Of a stretch of DNA of 64,000 nucleotides, positions 24,352 through 33,070 are shown in pieces. The notes beneath the pieces were generated by a model that saw nothing but the letters and a program-made list of their open reading frames with translations, searched no databases and was not told the DNA's origin. How positions within the stretch are numbered: the first letter of the stretch is position 1; every line of letters begins with the position of its first letter. The translations under genes and the position numbers were made by a program. The stretch spans positions 434,001 to 498,000 of the forward strand of contig NZ_SGXJ01000001.1 in assembly GCF_004216905.1 (NCBI RefSeq), in the 5' to 3' direction. The stretch is from Kribbella sp. VKM Ac-2569. Lineage in GTDB: Bacteria; Actinomycetota; Actinomycetes; Propionibacteriales; Kribbellaceae.

Positions 24352-25269
24352 TCAGGATACGACGGAGGCCTTGAGGTTGCGGAACACCTGCCGCGTCGCC
24401 GTGGATCTGTTCAGCGTGATGAAGTGGATGCCGGGCGCGCCGCCGGCCAGCAAGCGTTCGCACAACTCGGTCGCGATCTCGACACCGACCTCGCGGACGG
24501 CGGCCGGGTCGTCCTCGACGGCGAGCAGCCGGTCGGTGACGGCGACCGGTAGCGCCATACCCGTGAGGTCCGCCATCCGCTGGATCTGCTTGATGTTCGT
24601 GACCGGCATGATGCCCGGCAGCACCGGGATGTCGCAGCCGAGCGCGGCGGCCCGATCGACGAGCCGGAAGTAGTCGTCGGCGCCGAAGAACATCTGCGTG
24701 ATGGCGTAGTCGGCGCCGGCCTGGGCCTTCGCGGCGAGCACCTGCGCGTCCGTCTCGAGCGAGGCCGCCTCCGGGTGCTTGTCCGGGAAGGCAGCGACAC
24801 CGACGCAGAAGTCGCCGAGCGAACGGATCAGCTCGACCAGCTCGGTGGCGTGGTTCAGTCCCTCGGGATGTGCGATCCACGGCTGGTTCGGGCCGCCCGG
24901 CGGGTCGCCGCGGAGCGCGAGCATGTTGCGGACCCCGGATCCGGCGTACGCGCCGATCACGGAGCGGAGCTCGTCGCGGGAGTGCGAGACGCAGGTCAGG
25001 TGCCCGAGCGGCGTCAGCGACGTGTCCTGCGCGACCCGCTCGGTGACCCGGATGGTGCCGTCACGCGTGGTCCCGCCGGCGCCGTACGTGATCGAGACGA
25101 AGGTCGGGCGCAGCTGCTCGATCTCGCGGATCGACCGCCACAGCACCTCCTCCGCCTCGGGGGTCTTCGGTGGGAAGAACTCGAACGAGAACGACCGGTC
25201 TCCGGACGCGAGCAGCTGGCGGATCGTCGGCGCACCGCCGGGACGCGTCGAGGGAAGACCGTTGGCCAT
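24352..25269 (-). CDS. metF: 5,10-methylenetetrahydrofolate reductase
   Basis: MetF reduces 5,10-methylene-THF to 5-methyl-THF for methionine synthesis, using FAD. The 305-aa barrel shows RSFSFEFFPPKTPEAEEVLW at the N-terminus, THLTCVSHSRDEL-like folate region (GHLTCVSHSRDELR), LALRGDPPGG and AITQMFFGADDYFR, all MetF signatures. It is divergent from the polyprenyl synthase gene with a 57-base intergenic region, an arrangement also present in mycobacteria. No riboswitch is seen in this short gap. Confidence 0.94.
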   Translation of the reverse strand: MANGLPSTRPGGAPTIRQLLASGDRSFSFEFFPPKTPEAEEVLWRSIREIEQLRPTFVSITYGAGGTTRDGTIRVTERVAQDTSLTPLGHLTCVSHSRDELRSVIGAYAGSGVRNMLALRGDPPGGPNQPWIAHPEGLNHATELVELIRSLGDFCVGVAAFPDKHPEAASLETDAQVLAAKAQAGADYAITQMFFGADDYFRLVDRAAALGCDIPVLPGIMPVTNIKQIQRMADLTGMALPVAVTDRLLAVEDDPAAVREVGVEIATELCERLLAGGAPGIHFITLNRSTATRQVFRNLKASVVS

Positions 25270-25313
25270 GACGTCAGGTTACCCGCGGTGGCCAGTCACG
25301 TCTGCCTACCGAC

Positions 25314-25319
25314 TACGCT
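25314..25319 (+). promoter_or_regulatory. -10 element for a leaderless polyprenyl synthase transcript
   Basis: TACGCT at 25314-25319 lies seven bases before GTG 25327, and no Shine-Dalgarno is present. This is the arrangement of leaderless actinobacterial transcripts. No strong -35 is seen. Confidence 0.45.
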
Positions 25320-25326
25320 CCGAGAC

Positions 25327-26397
25327 GTGTATGGCGATGTGGACATCCCGGCCGAGATCCAGCGTGCACTGAGCGGCTTCCTCGACCGGCAGGAGAAGCG
25401 GCTGACCGCCATCGGGCCGGAACTGGCCGAGCAGGTGCAGGCCGCGCGGGACGCGACCAGCGGCGGCAAGCGACTGCGTCCGTCCTTCTGCTACTGGGGT
25501 TTCCGGGCCGCGGGCGGCGATCCGGCGCAGCCGATCCTGACCGCCGCGGCCAGCCTGGAGATGCTGCACGTCAGCGCGCTGGTGCACGACGACGTGATGG
25601 ATTCCTCGGACGTACGACGGGGTGCGCCGGCCGCGCATCGCCGGTTCGAGGCGCTGCAGCGGGAACGGGCCGCGAAGTCCGGACACGGAGCGGATCCGGT
25701 CGGATTCGGCGTCGGCGCCGCGATCCTGCTCGGCGACCTGTGCCTGATCTGGGCCGACGAGCTGCTCCACACGTCGGGATTCGACGCGGCCGCACTGGCC
25801 CGGGCGGAGCAGTACTTCGACGCCGTACGGGTCGAGGTGACGGCCGGGCAGTACCTCGATCTGCTCGCGCAGGCGAGTGGCGAGTCGGACATGGACCTGG
25901 CGCTGCGGGTGCTGCGGTACAAGTCGGCGACGTACACGATCGAGCGGCCGCTGCACGTCGGTGCCGCGTTGGGCGGCGGGGACGCGCAGTTGATCTCGTC
26001 ACTGTCCGGGTACGGGCTGCCGTTGGGCGAAGCGTTCCAGCTGCGGGACGACCTGCTCGGGGTGTTCGGGGATCCCGCGCTGACCGGCAAGCCGGCTGGG
26101 GACGATCTGCGTGAGGGCAAGCGGACGGTCCTGATCGCGTACGCCGTCGACCACGCGTCGGAGATCCAGCTGACCGAGTTCAACCGGCTCTTCGGACGCC
26201 CGGACCTCGACGACGACGAGATCCAGCTGCTCCGCGAGATCCTCCAGGACTCCCGCGCCGTACAGGCCTGCGAAGACCTCATCACCGAACGCACCGAGGA
26301 CGCGCTCGATGCCCTCGACAGCGCTCCCCTGGCCGACGACACCGCCCGCAAGGCCCTCACCGACCTAGCCGTCGCGGCAACCTCACGCGTCGTCTAG
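25327..26397 (+). CDS. polyprenyl diphosphate synthase (IdsA-like)
   Basis: This 356-aa trans-prenyltransferase condenses isopentenyl diphosphate with allylic diphosphates to make geranylgeranyl or longer prenyl diphosphates. The first aspartate-rich motif is DDVMD (88-92) after GGKRLRPSFCYWG; the second is LRDDLLGVFGDP (about 239-250). Both are intact. GTG 25327 is the start giving the usual N-terminus, with no ribosome site but a -10 element seven bases upstream. An unusual 20-residue insert follows the first motif (QRERAAKSGHGADPVGFGVG), as in mycobacterial IdsA-type enzymes. It is divergent from metF. Product chain length is not predictable by eye. Confidence 0.92.
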   Translation: MYGDVDIPAEIQRALSGFLDRQEKRLTAIGPELAEQVQAARDATSGGKRLRPSFCYWGFRAAGGDPAQPILTAAASLEMLHVSALVHDDVMDSSDVRRGAPAAHRRFEALQRERAAKSGHGADPVGFGVGAAILLGDLCLIWADELLHTSGFDAAALARAEQYFDAVRVEVTAGQYLDLLAQASGESDMDLALRVLRYKSATYTIERPLHVGAALGGGDAQLISSLSGYGLPLGEAFQLRDDLLGVFGDPALTGKPAGDDLREGKRTVLIAYAVDHASEIQLTEFNRLFGRPDLDDDEIQLLREILQDSRAVQACEDLITERTEDALDALDSAPLADDTARKALTDLAVAATSRVV

Positions 26398-26835
26398 CTA
26401 CTGCTCCGCCAGCATGTTGATCAGGCGGAGGAGGTCTGCGGTGGCTGAGAGGTTGCCGAGGATGATGACCTTGAGGACGGCGCGCTCCTCGTCGTAGATC
26501 GTCTCGGCCTTGAGGTGGACCGCCTCGGGCTGGTTGAGCGCGCCGTGGATGTGGGTGCTGAGACGGTCGGCGGTGGCTCGGTCGACCGCGTCGATGTGGA
26601 CGATGCTGGACGCCTCGACGTGCCGCGCGGAGCGGTCGACGTCGATCACGGCGGCCGGCGTACCGGTGAATTCCTCGAGGTCCTCGCGGGTGATCCGGTA
26701 CTGCTTCCCGATCCGCACCGCCTTCAGGCGCCCGTCGCGGACGTAGTTGCGGATCGTACGAACGTGCAGGCCCAACTGGTTCGCCACCTGCTCCACCGAA
26801 TACAGCTCCTGGGCCATCCCCTCAGCGTAGAGCAC
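26398..26835 (-). CDS. excisionase-type helix-turn-helix DNA-binding protein
   Basis: The 145-aa protein has an N-terminal MerR/excisionase-like winged helix: SVEQVANQLGLHVRTIRNYV then DGRLKAVRIGKQYRITREDLEEF (about 8-50). A C-terminal ~90-residue domain with strands ASSIVHIDAVDRA and AVLKVIILGNL looks like a ligand- or dimer-forming fold I cannot name. Two starts are possible: GTG 26835 or ATG 26817 (MAQELYSVEQ). Neither has a well-placed ribosome site. The gene converges with the polyprenyl synthase gene and is divergent from DUF4180, which it might regulate. Confidence 0.83.
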   Translation of the reverse strand: MLYAEGMAQELYSVEQVANQLGLHVRTIRNYVRDGRLKAVRIGKQYRITREDLEEFTGTPAAVIDVDRSARHVEASSIVHIDAVDRATADRLSTHIHGALNQPEAVHLKAETIYDEERAVLKVIILGNLSATADLLRLINMLAEQ

Positions 26836-26892
26836 TTCCTTAGAATTCCCTATAAATGGCTGATTCCAGGCACTTACGGTATTTTGGGGTAC

Positions 26893-27246
26893 ATGGTGCT
26901 ACTGGCTGGGGTGCAGGTCCACGTGAGCGACACCGCGCTCACCGATGAGAGTGACGCCGTACAGCTGATCGTCGACGCGCATTATGCGCATCAGGCTGAG
27001 TGGATCGCGGTCGCGCCGGAGCAGTTGGGCGACGAGTTCTTCGAGCTGAGCAGTGGGCGGGCCGGTGCGATCACGCAGAAGTTCGTGACGTACCAGATGG
27101 GCCTGGCTGTCGTCGGCGACATCTCGGAGCGGGTCGCGGCGAGCAAGCCGCTCGCGGACTGGGTGCGGGAGAGCAACCGCGGTCGCAATCTGCTGTTCGC
27201 CGCGGACCTCGGCGAACTGAAGGACCAGCTACAGGACCGGCAATGA
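26893..27246 (+). CDS. DUF4180 domain protein
   Basis: A 117-aa protein matching DUF4180. It has a VIPVE-like strand (WIAVAPEQLGDEFFEL) followed by GRAGAITQKFVTYQMGLAVVGD and a terminal WVRESNRGRNLLFAADL. Members are small cytoplasmic proteins of unknown function, often next to HTH regulators, as here. ATG 26893 is chosen by alignment to the family N-terminus. It has no Shine-Dalgarno, but TATTTT lies seven bases upstream, suggesting a leaderless transcript. Its last 18 bases overlap the convergent barstar gene. Confidence 0.87.
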   Translation: MVLLAGVQVHVSDTALTDESDAVQLIVDAHYAHQAEWIAVAPEQLGDEFFELSSGRAGAITQKFVTYQMGLAVVGDISERVAASKPLADWVRESNRGRNLLFAADLGELKDQLQDRQ

Positions 27247-27654
27247 GCCCAGCAGGTCGGGCGTTTCCGTCTCTGCGATGAGCACCCGGAGCTGGCCGGA
27301 GTTCGTGGTGTCCTCGGCGAAGATCTGCAGCGCGACGTCGACCGTGTCGTGGTCGTGTTCGAGCAGGTGCCGCAGCCCGGTCCACAGCACGACCTCGGGT
27401 GCGCCCGTCGACCGGTCGCTCAGCGAGTCGGCCAGCGCGTCCCAGTTCCGCCCGAACCAGCGGGGCAGGTCGAACGCGGTCGCGCACAGGTCGAGGAACC
27501 CGGTCTTGTCGTGGATCTCGCCGGTATCGAGCAGCACGAAGCCGAACCCGGCGGCGGCAGCATCCCGGCGTACGTCGGCAACACCCGAAGCGGATGGCCA
27601 ACGGTAGACGCCAGGCCGCAACCCCTCGGCCAGCAGCGTGCTCAGCGAGCTCAT
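27229..27654 (-). CDS. barstar-family ribonuclease inhibitor
   Basis: This 141-aa protein has the barstar fold pattern: GEIHDKTGFLDLCATAFDLP then WFGRNWDALADSLSD, the classic barstar helix-2 region, and a C-terminal LRVLIAETE strand. Barstar proteins bind and block guanyl-specific RNases in the cytoplasm. Its ATG overlaps the upstream RNase stop by four bases (ATGA), so toxin and inhibitor are translated together. The gene ends 18 bases inside the convergent DUF4180 gene. Cognate immunity to the neighbouring RNase is a strong inference. Confidence 0.92.
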   Translation of the reverse strand: MSSLSTLLAEGLRPGVYRWPSASGVADVRRDAAAAGFGFVLLDTGEIHDKTGFLDLCATAFDLPRWFGRNWDALADSLSDRSTGAPEVVLWTGLRHLLEHDHDTVDVALQIFAEDTTNSGQLRVLIAETETPDLLGSLPVL

Positions 27655-28079
27655 GAAGTTCCCCCGTCTTCCGCGATCCGGCGGAAGGACTTGTAATGGT
27701 CGTCCGTGTAATAACGCTCGCCGGCGTTACCGGTCACGATCCGGCGGGCGCCTCGGTCCTTCTCCCCCGGCGTCTTCACGGTGTACTCGTGGTAGTAGCC
27801 GCGGTCGTGCTTCGGCAGGATCTTCTCCAGGTTGCCGAACACCACACCGTCACGGCTGTACGGGTACGGCCCGCCCTGGTCGATCAGCTTCAGCGTGTCC
27901 TGCCCCTCCTTCGGCAGGTCCGTCACGACGACGTACTTGAGACCGCTGGTCGGATCGACGTCATCGGACGACGCCTTCTTGTCGGCCGAACAGCCGAACA
28001 GCGACGCCGCCAGAGTGATCACCAGCATGGCGATCACCACGACCGCGACGATCCGTGCGGCCTTCGGGTTGTTGATCAC
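27651..28079 (-). CDS. exported guanyl-specific ribonuclease (RNase Sa/N1 family)
   Basis: The 142-aa protein has an N-terminal membrane segment (about 8-26) ending with SLFGC, a possible lipobox, so it is exported and may be lipid-anchored. The mature domain closely follows RNase Sa: [12 protein letters not shown] (catalytic Glu), RGARRIVTG (catalytic Arg) and [13 protein letters not shown] (catalytic His). The start GTG at 28079 overlaps the thiE stop by four bases (GTGA), and its stop overlaps barstar by four bases. It cleaves RNA after G. An extracellular role (competition or nutrient RNA) is inferred. Confidence 0.92.
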   Translation of the reverse strand: MINNPKAARIVAVVVIAMLVITLAASLFGCSADKKASSDDVDPTSGLKYVVVTDLPKEGQDTLKLIDQGGPYPYSRDGVVFGNLEKILPKHDRGYYHEYTVKTPGEKDRGARRIVTGNAGERYYTDDHYKSFRRIAEDGGTS

Positions 28080-28714
28080 CGCAGCCTCCGACTGAACTCG
28101 GCGGCCGCCTCCCCCGGGTCGTCCGCCTCGGTGATCGCCCGTACGACGACCACGCGCGAGGCCCCCGCTTCCAGTACCTCGTCCAGCCGCTCCAGGTCGA
28201 TGCCACCGATCGCGAACCACGGCTTCGACTGCTTGCGACCGGCCGCGTACGACACCAGGTCCAGACCGGCGGCCTGACGCCCCGGCTTCGTCGGCGTCGC
28301 CCAGGTCGGCCCGACGCAGAAGTAGTCCGAGCCCACCTCGTCGACCGCGGCGTTCACCTGGCTGAACGTGTGCGTCGAGCGCCCGACGACAGGACCAGGC
28401 CCGACGATCGCCCGAGCGGCGTGCACCGGCAGGTCACGCTGTCCCAGGTGCAGTACGTCGGCACCCGCAGCGAACGCGATGTCAGCGCGGTCGTTGACGG
28501 CCAGCAGCTTGCCGTGTCGCCGGCACGCGTCCGCGAACACCTCCAGCGCCGCCAGCTCGTCGGCAGCCTCCATCTCCTTCTGCCGGAGCTGCACGATGTC
28601 CACGCCGCCGGCCAGCGCGGCGTCCAGGAACTGTTCGAGATCGCCCTGCTTCTCGCGCGCATCCGTGCACAGGTAGAGCCGGGCATCCGCGAGACGGTCG
28701 GTGTGGTCAGTCAC
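28076..28714 (-). CDS. thiE: thiamine-phosphate synthase
   Basis: ThiE joins HMP diphosphate and the thiazole phosphate to form thiamine phosphate. The 212-aa TIM barrel shows [57 protein letters not shown] and FAIGGID, all expected. GTG 28714 gives the usual N-terminus. It is the first gene of a coupled operon with the secreted RNase and barstar. It is divergent from thiO with 42 bases between. That gap contains no TPP riboswitch; thiS and thiG are not adjacent. Confidence 0.95.
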   Translation of the reverse strand: MTDHTDRLADARLYLCTDAREKQGDLEQFLDAALAGGVDIVQLRQKEMEAADELAALEVFADACRRHGKLLAVNDRADIAFAAGADVLHLGQRDLPVHAARAIVGPGPVVGRSTHTFSQVNAAVDEVGSDYFCVGPTWATPTKPGRQAAGLDLVSYAAGRKQSKPWFAIGGIDLERLDEVLEAGASRVVVVRAITEADDPGEAAAEFSRRLR

Positions 28715-28744
28715 ACCCCAAAGCCTGCCATGTCCCCGCAGAAG

Positions 28745-28750
28745 TAGGCT
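28745..28750 (+). promoter_or_regulatory. -10 element for leaderless thiO
   Basis: TAGGCT ends six bases before the thiO ATG and no Shine-Dalgarno is present, the pattern expected for a leaderless start. No -35 match is obvious. Confidence 0.4.
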
Positions 28751-28756
28751 TACGGC

Positions 28757-29896
28757 ATGCCTGAGCACACCTCCGAGGTAGTCGTGATCGGTGCCGGGCT
28801 GATCGGCTTGGCGACGGCCTGGCGACTGGCCGCAGACGGTGTCCAGGTGGCGATATGTGACCCCACACCAGGCGCGCAGACCTCGAACGTCGCCGCCGGG
28901 ATGCTTGCCCCGGTCACCGAGGTGGAGTACGGCGAGGACGACCTGCTGGCCCTCAACCTGGCTTCGGTGAACGCCTGGCCCGCCTTCGCGGCTGAGCTCG
29001 AGGAACTGACCGGACAGCCCGCGGGCCTGCACCAGACCGGCACGCTGTCCGTTGCGTACGACGTGGACGACGCTGCAGCGCTCCGCAGGCTCGCCGACTA
29101 CCAGCGACGCCTCGGCCTCGAGGTGGAGGAGCTGTCCGGTCGTGACGCCCGCCGCCGCGAGCCAATGCTCGCCACAGGTGTCTCCGGTGGTGTCTGGGTC
29201 CCAGGTGACCATTCCGTCGACAACAGGCAGGCCGTGGCGACCCTGCTGCGCGCCGTCGAGCTCTCCGGCGTACAGCTCATCCGCCAGCGCGTCACTCGAG
29301 TCATCACGTCCGGTACGACGGCACTCGGCGTACAGCTCGAGAACGGCGACACGGTGCACGCAGGTCACGTCATCGCGGCAGCGGGACCGTGGTCATCGCA
29401 GCTGGACGGCGTACCCGAGGAACTTCGTCCTCCGGTGCGTCCGGTGAAGGGTGAGGTACTGCGGTTGCGGGTCCCGGAGGCGTACCGCCCGGCGCTCCAG
29501 CACACTGTGCGCGCCACAGCCCGCGGCTTCTCCGTTTACCTCGTGCCGCGACCAGGTGGCGAGCTGGTGATCGGTGCGACTACCACCGAGCTCGGTTACG
29601 ACACTCGGGTGCTGGCAGGGGGTGTGTTCGCGCTGCTCCGCGATGCGCGGACCGTGCTGCCCATCATCGACGAGCTCGAATTCGTGGAGTCGATCGCCGG
29701 CCTCCGCCCAGCCACACCGGACAACGCGCCGATCCTCGGCCCCTCGGGTCTGGATCGGTTGCTGTGGGCAACCGGCCATTACCGCAACGGCGTACTGCTG
29801 ACCCCGGTCACCGCGCAGATCCTGGCCGACACCGTCAGCACCGGAACCCTCCCGGACCTCGGGAAACCCTTCCTCGCCAGCCGGTTCGGGCACTGA
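28757..29896 (+). CDS. thiO: glycine oxidase ThiO
   Basis: This 379-aa FAD enzyme oxidises glycine to dehydroglycine (imine) for thiazole synthesis. It begins with a dinucleotide-binding [21 protein letters not shown]. The middle region [19 protein letters not shown] and the C-terminal [16 protein letters not shown] are ThiO signatures. TAGGCT lies six bases before the ATG with no ribosome site, suggesting a leaderless mRNA. Unlike many actinobacteria, thiS-thiG do not follow; the next gene is a LysM protein. Confidence 0.93.
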   Translation: MPEHTSEVVVIGAGLIGLATAWRLAADGVQVAICDPTPGAQTSNVAAGMLAPVTEVEYGEDDLLALNLASVNAWPAFAAELEELTGQPAGLHQTGTLSVAYDVDDAAALRRLADYQRRLGLEVEELSGRDARRREPMLATGVSGGVWVPGDHSVDNRQAVATLLRAVELSGVQLIRQRVTRVITSGTTALGVQLENGDTVHAGHVIAAAGPWSSQLDGVPEELRPPVRPVKGEVLRLRVPEAYRPALQHTVRATARGFSVYLVPRPGGELVIGATTTELGYDTRVLAGGVFALLRDARTVLPIIDELEFVESIAGLRPATPDNAPILGPSGLDRLLWATGHYRNGVLLTPVTAQILADTVSTGTLPDLGKPFLASRFGH

Positions 29897-29959
29897 CTCA
29901 CCGTTGCCCGCAGCAACCGGAAAGATTGTGAACGACAACAATGTAGTTCAGCCTTGAAT

Positions 29960-29977
29960 TGTAACCTTTGCGTTACA
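29960..29977. promoter_or_regulatory. palindromic TGTAAC-N6-GTTACA site upstream of the LysM gene
   Basis: A perfect 6+6 inverted repeat with a 6-base spacer lies about 90 bases before the LysM/lytic-transglycosylase start. GTAAC-like half-sites are reported for the MtrA response regulator of actinobacteria, which controls wall hydrolases; assignment to MtrA is inference. The site could instead be a small hairpin. Confidence 0.45.
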
Positions 29978-30064
29978 GGCGCAACACCAACCCCATTCGC
30001 CCCTGTTGTCACATCCGTATCAACACATACGGTCAGGTGACGTTCACACGGGGAGTTGGTTGCG

Positions 30065-31003
30065 ATGCGCAACGTCGTACGGATCTTGAGCGGCCTGGCA
30101 GTACCGGTGCTGACCGCGGCGGTGATCACCGCCGGTGCGCCTGGCCTCGGCGCGTACAAGGTCAAGGAGGGTGACACCCTCAGCCACATCGCCGGCCGCT
30201 ACGGCACGACGGTCTCGACGCTGGTGGCGCTGAACAAGCTGCCCGGCAACGGCAACGCGATCTACGCGGGTGAGGTGCTCAAGGTCCCTGGCAAAGGATC
30301 AACCACCACCACGACCAAGACGCGCTCAAAGCTGGGCCGGGTGACGTACGTCGTGAAGCCCGGCGACACCGTCTCCGGGATCGCGAAGCGCTTCAAGTGC
30401 TCGCAGGCCAACCTGCTCGCCGCGAACGGGCTGAAGGCGGGTGCCCGCATCTACGCCGGCAAGCCGCTGCAGGTGCCGGTGAAGGTGCGCCCGAAGGCCC
30501 GGACCGACAACACGTTCGCGGGGCGCACGTACGCCGACCACATCGTCGCCGCGGCCAACCGCAACCGGGCCACCCTGAAGAAGCGCAAGCTGCCGACCCG
30601 GACCCAGGTGCGCTCACTGATCGTGAGCACCGCGAAACGGTACGGCGTCGACCCGGAACTCGCGCTCGCGGTCAGCTGGCAGGAGTCCGGCTGGAAGCAG
30701 CGGGTCGTCTCCCCGGCGAACGCGATCGGCGCGATGCAGGTCATCCCGTCGACCGGCCGGTTCGCCTCCCGGCTCGTCGGCCGCGAGCTGGACCTGCTGA
30801 AGCCACGCGACAACGTCACTGCCGGCGTCGTCCTGCTGAGCCGCCTGACCGGCGCCGCCAAGCTCGATATCGCGGTGGCCGGCTACTACCAGGGTCTGGG
30901 CGGCGTGAAGAAGAACGGTATGTACGCCGACACGAAGCTCTACGTGAAGAACGTCCTCCGGATCCAGGCTCAGCTCGAACGCGGGTGGGACCCCCTGCGG
31001 TGA
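30065..31003 (+). CDS. secreted double-LysM lytic transglycosylase-like protein
   Basis: A 312-aa exported protein with a hydrophobic signal segment (about 5-28). Two LysM repeats follow ([17 protein letters not shown] at ~31-75 and [16 protein letters not shown] at ~95-138), which bind peptidoglycan. An SLT-type domain follows with [12 protein letters not shown] (Glu207), [11 protein letters not shown] and the YYQGLGG motif. It would cleave the MurNAc-GlcNAc bond. ATG 30065 is favoured over an earlier in-frame start by GGGGAG nine bases upstream. It is followed by the PASTA kinase gene, which may sense muropeptides; co-regulation is inferred. Confidence 0.92.
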   Translation: MRNVVRILSGLAVPVLTAAVITAGAPGLGAYKVKEGDTLSHIAGRYGTTVSTLVALNKLPGNGNAIYAGEVLKVPGKGSTTTTTKTRSKLGRVTYVVKPGDTVSGIAKRFKCSQANLLAANGLKAGARIYAGKPLQVPVKVRPKARTDNTFAGRTYADHIVAAANRNRATLKKRKLPTRTQVRSLIVSTAKRYGVDPELALAVSWQESGWKQRVVSPANAIGAMQVIPSTGRFASRLVGRELDLLKPRDNVTAGVVLLSRLTGAAKLDIAVAGYYQGLGGVKKNGMYADTKLYVKNVLRIQAQLERGWDPLR

Positions 31004-31078
31004 GCCTGAGCCGGTGACGCTGAGGCGTTATCTACACTCTCTGAGCAGAACGGTTTGGGGAGAGGCGGCTCACCGCAA

Positions 31079-33034
31079 GTGACGGACGACGTGGACACGC
31101 AGGTCAGCGACCGCCTCGTCGGGCGCGTGCTCGACGGTCGGTACCGCGTGGGCGCGCGCGTCGCGAAGGGCGGCATGGCCACCGTCTACGAGGCGCTGGA
31201 CATGCGGTTGGACCGGACCGTCGCGCTCAAGGTGATGCACGACGGGCTCGGTGACGACGCCCAGTTCACCCGCCGGTTCGTGGCCGAGGCCCGCGCCGCC
31301 GCCCGGCTCTCGAACCCGAACGTGGTGGCCGTCTTCGACCAGGGCGACGACAACGGCACGCTGTTCCTGGCGATGGAGTACGTCCGCGGCCGCACGCTGC
31401 GCGACGTCATCCGCGAGGAGGCGCCGCTGTCCCCCGCCCGCGCGCTGGACCTGCTGACACCGATCCTGTCCGCGCTGTCGGCCGCCCACGACGCCGGCAT
31501 CGTGCACCGCGACATCAAGCCCGAGAACGTCCTGATCTCCGACAAGGGCGCGGTGAAGGTCGCCGACTTCGGTCTGGCCCGCGCAGTGAGTGCCAGCGGC
31601 AACACCGCCACCCAGGGGCTCCTAATGGGCACGGTGTCGTACCTGGCCCCGGAGCTGGTCACAGATGGCAGTGCGGACGCCCGCTCGGACGTGTACTCGG
31701 CCGGCATCCTCCTGTACGAGATGCTCACCGGCAACAAGCCGCACTCCGGTGACACCCCCATCCAGGTCGCGTACGCCCACGTGCATGCCGACGTACCCCC
31801 ACCGTCGCTGGAGCAGCCGAGCATCCCGCCGTACGTCGATGCGCTCGTGCAGCGCGCGACCGCGCGGGACCGGGACCTGCGGCCGACCGACGCGCGGGTG
31901 TTCAGCCGGCAGGTGCACCGGGTACGCAGTGCGCTGGACGAAGGGCTGCCGGACGACCCTGAGCTGACCGGTGACCTGACGGTGCCGATTCATCAGATCC
32001 GGCAGGACAGCGGGTACGACGACGGCTACACGCGCGGGGAAGCACCACTGGACGGCCAGGAGATCCGTCACGACACGATCGTCGTACCGGTCGACTACGG
32101 ACGGCCGACGGGCGCTCCGGCCAAGACATCTGCAGTGGCGCCGCCGCGGCGCAGGTCGCGGGGACCGATCGCGCTGATCCTGATCCTGGCGGCCGCGATC
32201 GGCATCGGTACGTCGGCCTGGTACTACGGCATCCACCGGTACACCACCACGCCCGACCTGGTGAACCTGGCGCCCGCCGACGCGACTGCGAAGGCGGAGC
32301 AGTCAGGCCTGCGGACGAGCCTGGACAACCAGGACTACTCGGAGGACGTGAAGAAGGGTTTGGTCATCCGGACCGATCCCAAGACAGGTGACCGGATCCG
32401 GAAGGACGGTGAGATCGGTCTCACCGTTTCCAAGGGACCGGAGCGGTACCGCGTGCCGCAGCTCGTCGGTCTGCAACTGGACGCCGCGCAGCAAGCGCTG
32501 TCGCCGATCAAGCTGATCACCGGGAAGATCAACGAGCAGTACAACGAGACCGTGCCGCAGGGCAAGGTGATCGCGATCAGCCCGAGGTTCAACACGGTCG
32601 TGAAGCCGGGGACCGCGGTGAACTTCGCGGTCAGCAAGGGCAAACGGCCGATCACCGTCCCGGACCTGACCGGCAAGTCGTACAAGGACGCGAAGAAGAC
32701 GCTGACCAAACTCGGGTTCGTCGTCGGGCGCAGCTCGCAGTACGACGAGAAGGTCGCCGAGGGCAACGTGATCAGCCAGAGCCCGAACAACGGCACGCTG
32801 TTCGCCAAGGACAAGGTCTCGCTGGTCGTGTCGCTCGGTCCGCCGCTGGTCGAGGTCCCGGACGTGAAGCGGAAGACCACCGCCGACGCACAGAAGATCC
32901 TCGGCGACGCCGGCTTCAAGGTGACGGTGCAGAAGGCTCCCTTCAACCTCGGCCTCAACATCGTCGCCGCCCAGAGCCCAGCCGGCGGCCGGAAGGTCAA
33001 ACCCGGCAGCACCATCGTGATCACCGTCCTTTAG
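31079..33034 (+). CDS. PASTA-domain Ser/Thr protein kinase (PknL/PknB-like)
   Basis: This 651-aa membrane kinase has an N-terminal Hanks-type domain: GRYRVGARVAKGGMATVYEA, Lys51 in VALKV, HRDIKPEN at 143-150 and DFG at 163-165. One transmembrane helix lies at ~363-384. Four PASTA repeats follow to the C-terminus, each with a VPxLxG-like start and a SPxxGxxxxxG-like end. PASTA kinases sense lipid II or muropeptides and phosphorylate division and wall proteins. Mycobacterial PknL lacks PASTA repeats but lies in the same neighbourhood; here the domain makeup is more like PknB. GTG 31079 is the likeliest start, with a GAGG-rich leader. Confidence 0.93.
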   Translation: MTDDVDTQVSDRLVGRVLDGRYRVGARVAKGGMATVYEALDMRLDRTVALKVMHDGLGDDAQFTRRFVAEARAAARLSNPNVVAVFDQGDDNGTLFLAMEYVRGRTLRDVIREEAPLSPARALDLLTPILSALSAAHDAGIVHRDIKPENVLISDKGAVKVADFGLARAVSASGNTATQGLLMGTVSYLAPELVTDGSADARSDVYSAGILLYEMLTGNKPHSGDTPIQVAYAHVHADVPPPSLEQPSIPPYVDALVQRATARDRDLRPTDARVFSRQVHRVRSALDEGLPDDPELTGDLTVPIHQIRQDSGYDDGYTRGEAPLDGQEIRHDTIVVPVDYGRPTGAPAKTSAVAPPRRRSRGPIALILILAAAIGIGTSAWYYGIHRYTTTPDLVNLAPADATAKAEQSGLRTSLDNQDYSEDVKKGLVIRTDPKTGDRIRKDGEIGLTVSKGPERYRVPQLVGLQLDAAQQALSPIKLITGKINEQYNETVPQGKVIAISPRFNTVVKPGTAVNFAVSKGKRPITVPDLTGKSYKDAKKTLTKLGFVVGRSSQYDEKVAEGNVISQSPNNGTLFAKDKVSLVVSLGPPLVEVPDVKRKTTADAQKILGDAGFKVTVQKAPFNLGLNIVAAQSPAGGRKVKPGSTIVITVL

Positions 33035-33044
33035 GCGCGGTTTT

Positions 33045-33060
33045 GCCTTGCACGCAAGGC
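33045..33060 (+). terminator. short hairpin after the kinase gene
   Basis: GCCTTG-CACG-CAAGGC at 33045-33060 forms a six-pair stem with a four-base loop ten bases after the kinase stop and just before the EamA gene. It could attenuate read-through. No U-tract follows. Confidence 0.4.
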
Positions 33061-33070
33061 GTCTGATCTG

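Noticed and set aside
28715..28756. TPP riboswitch between thiE and thiO
   Set aside because: The 42-base gap is too short and lacks THI-box sequence.
29897..30064. c-di-AMP riboswitch upstream of the LysM gene
   Set aside because: Such riboswitches precede wall-hydrolase genes in some actinobacteria, but the conserved core sequences are not visible here.
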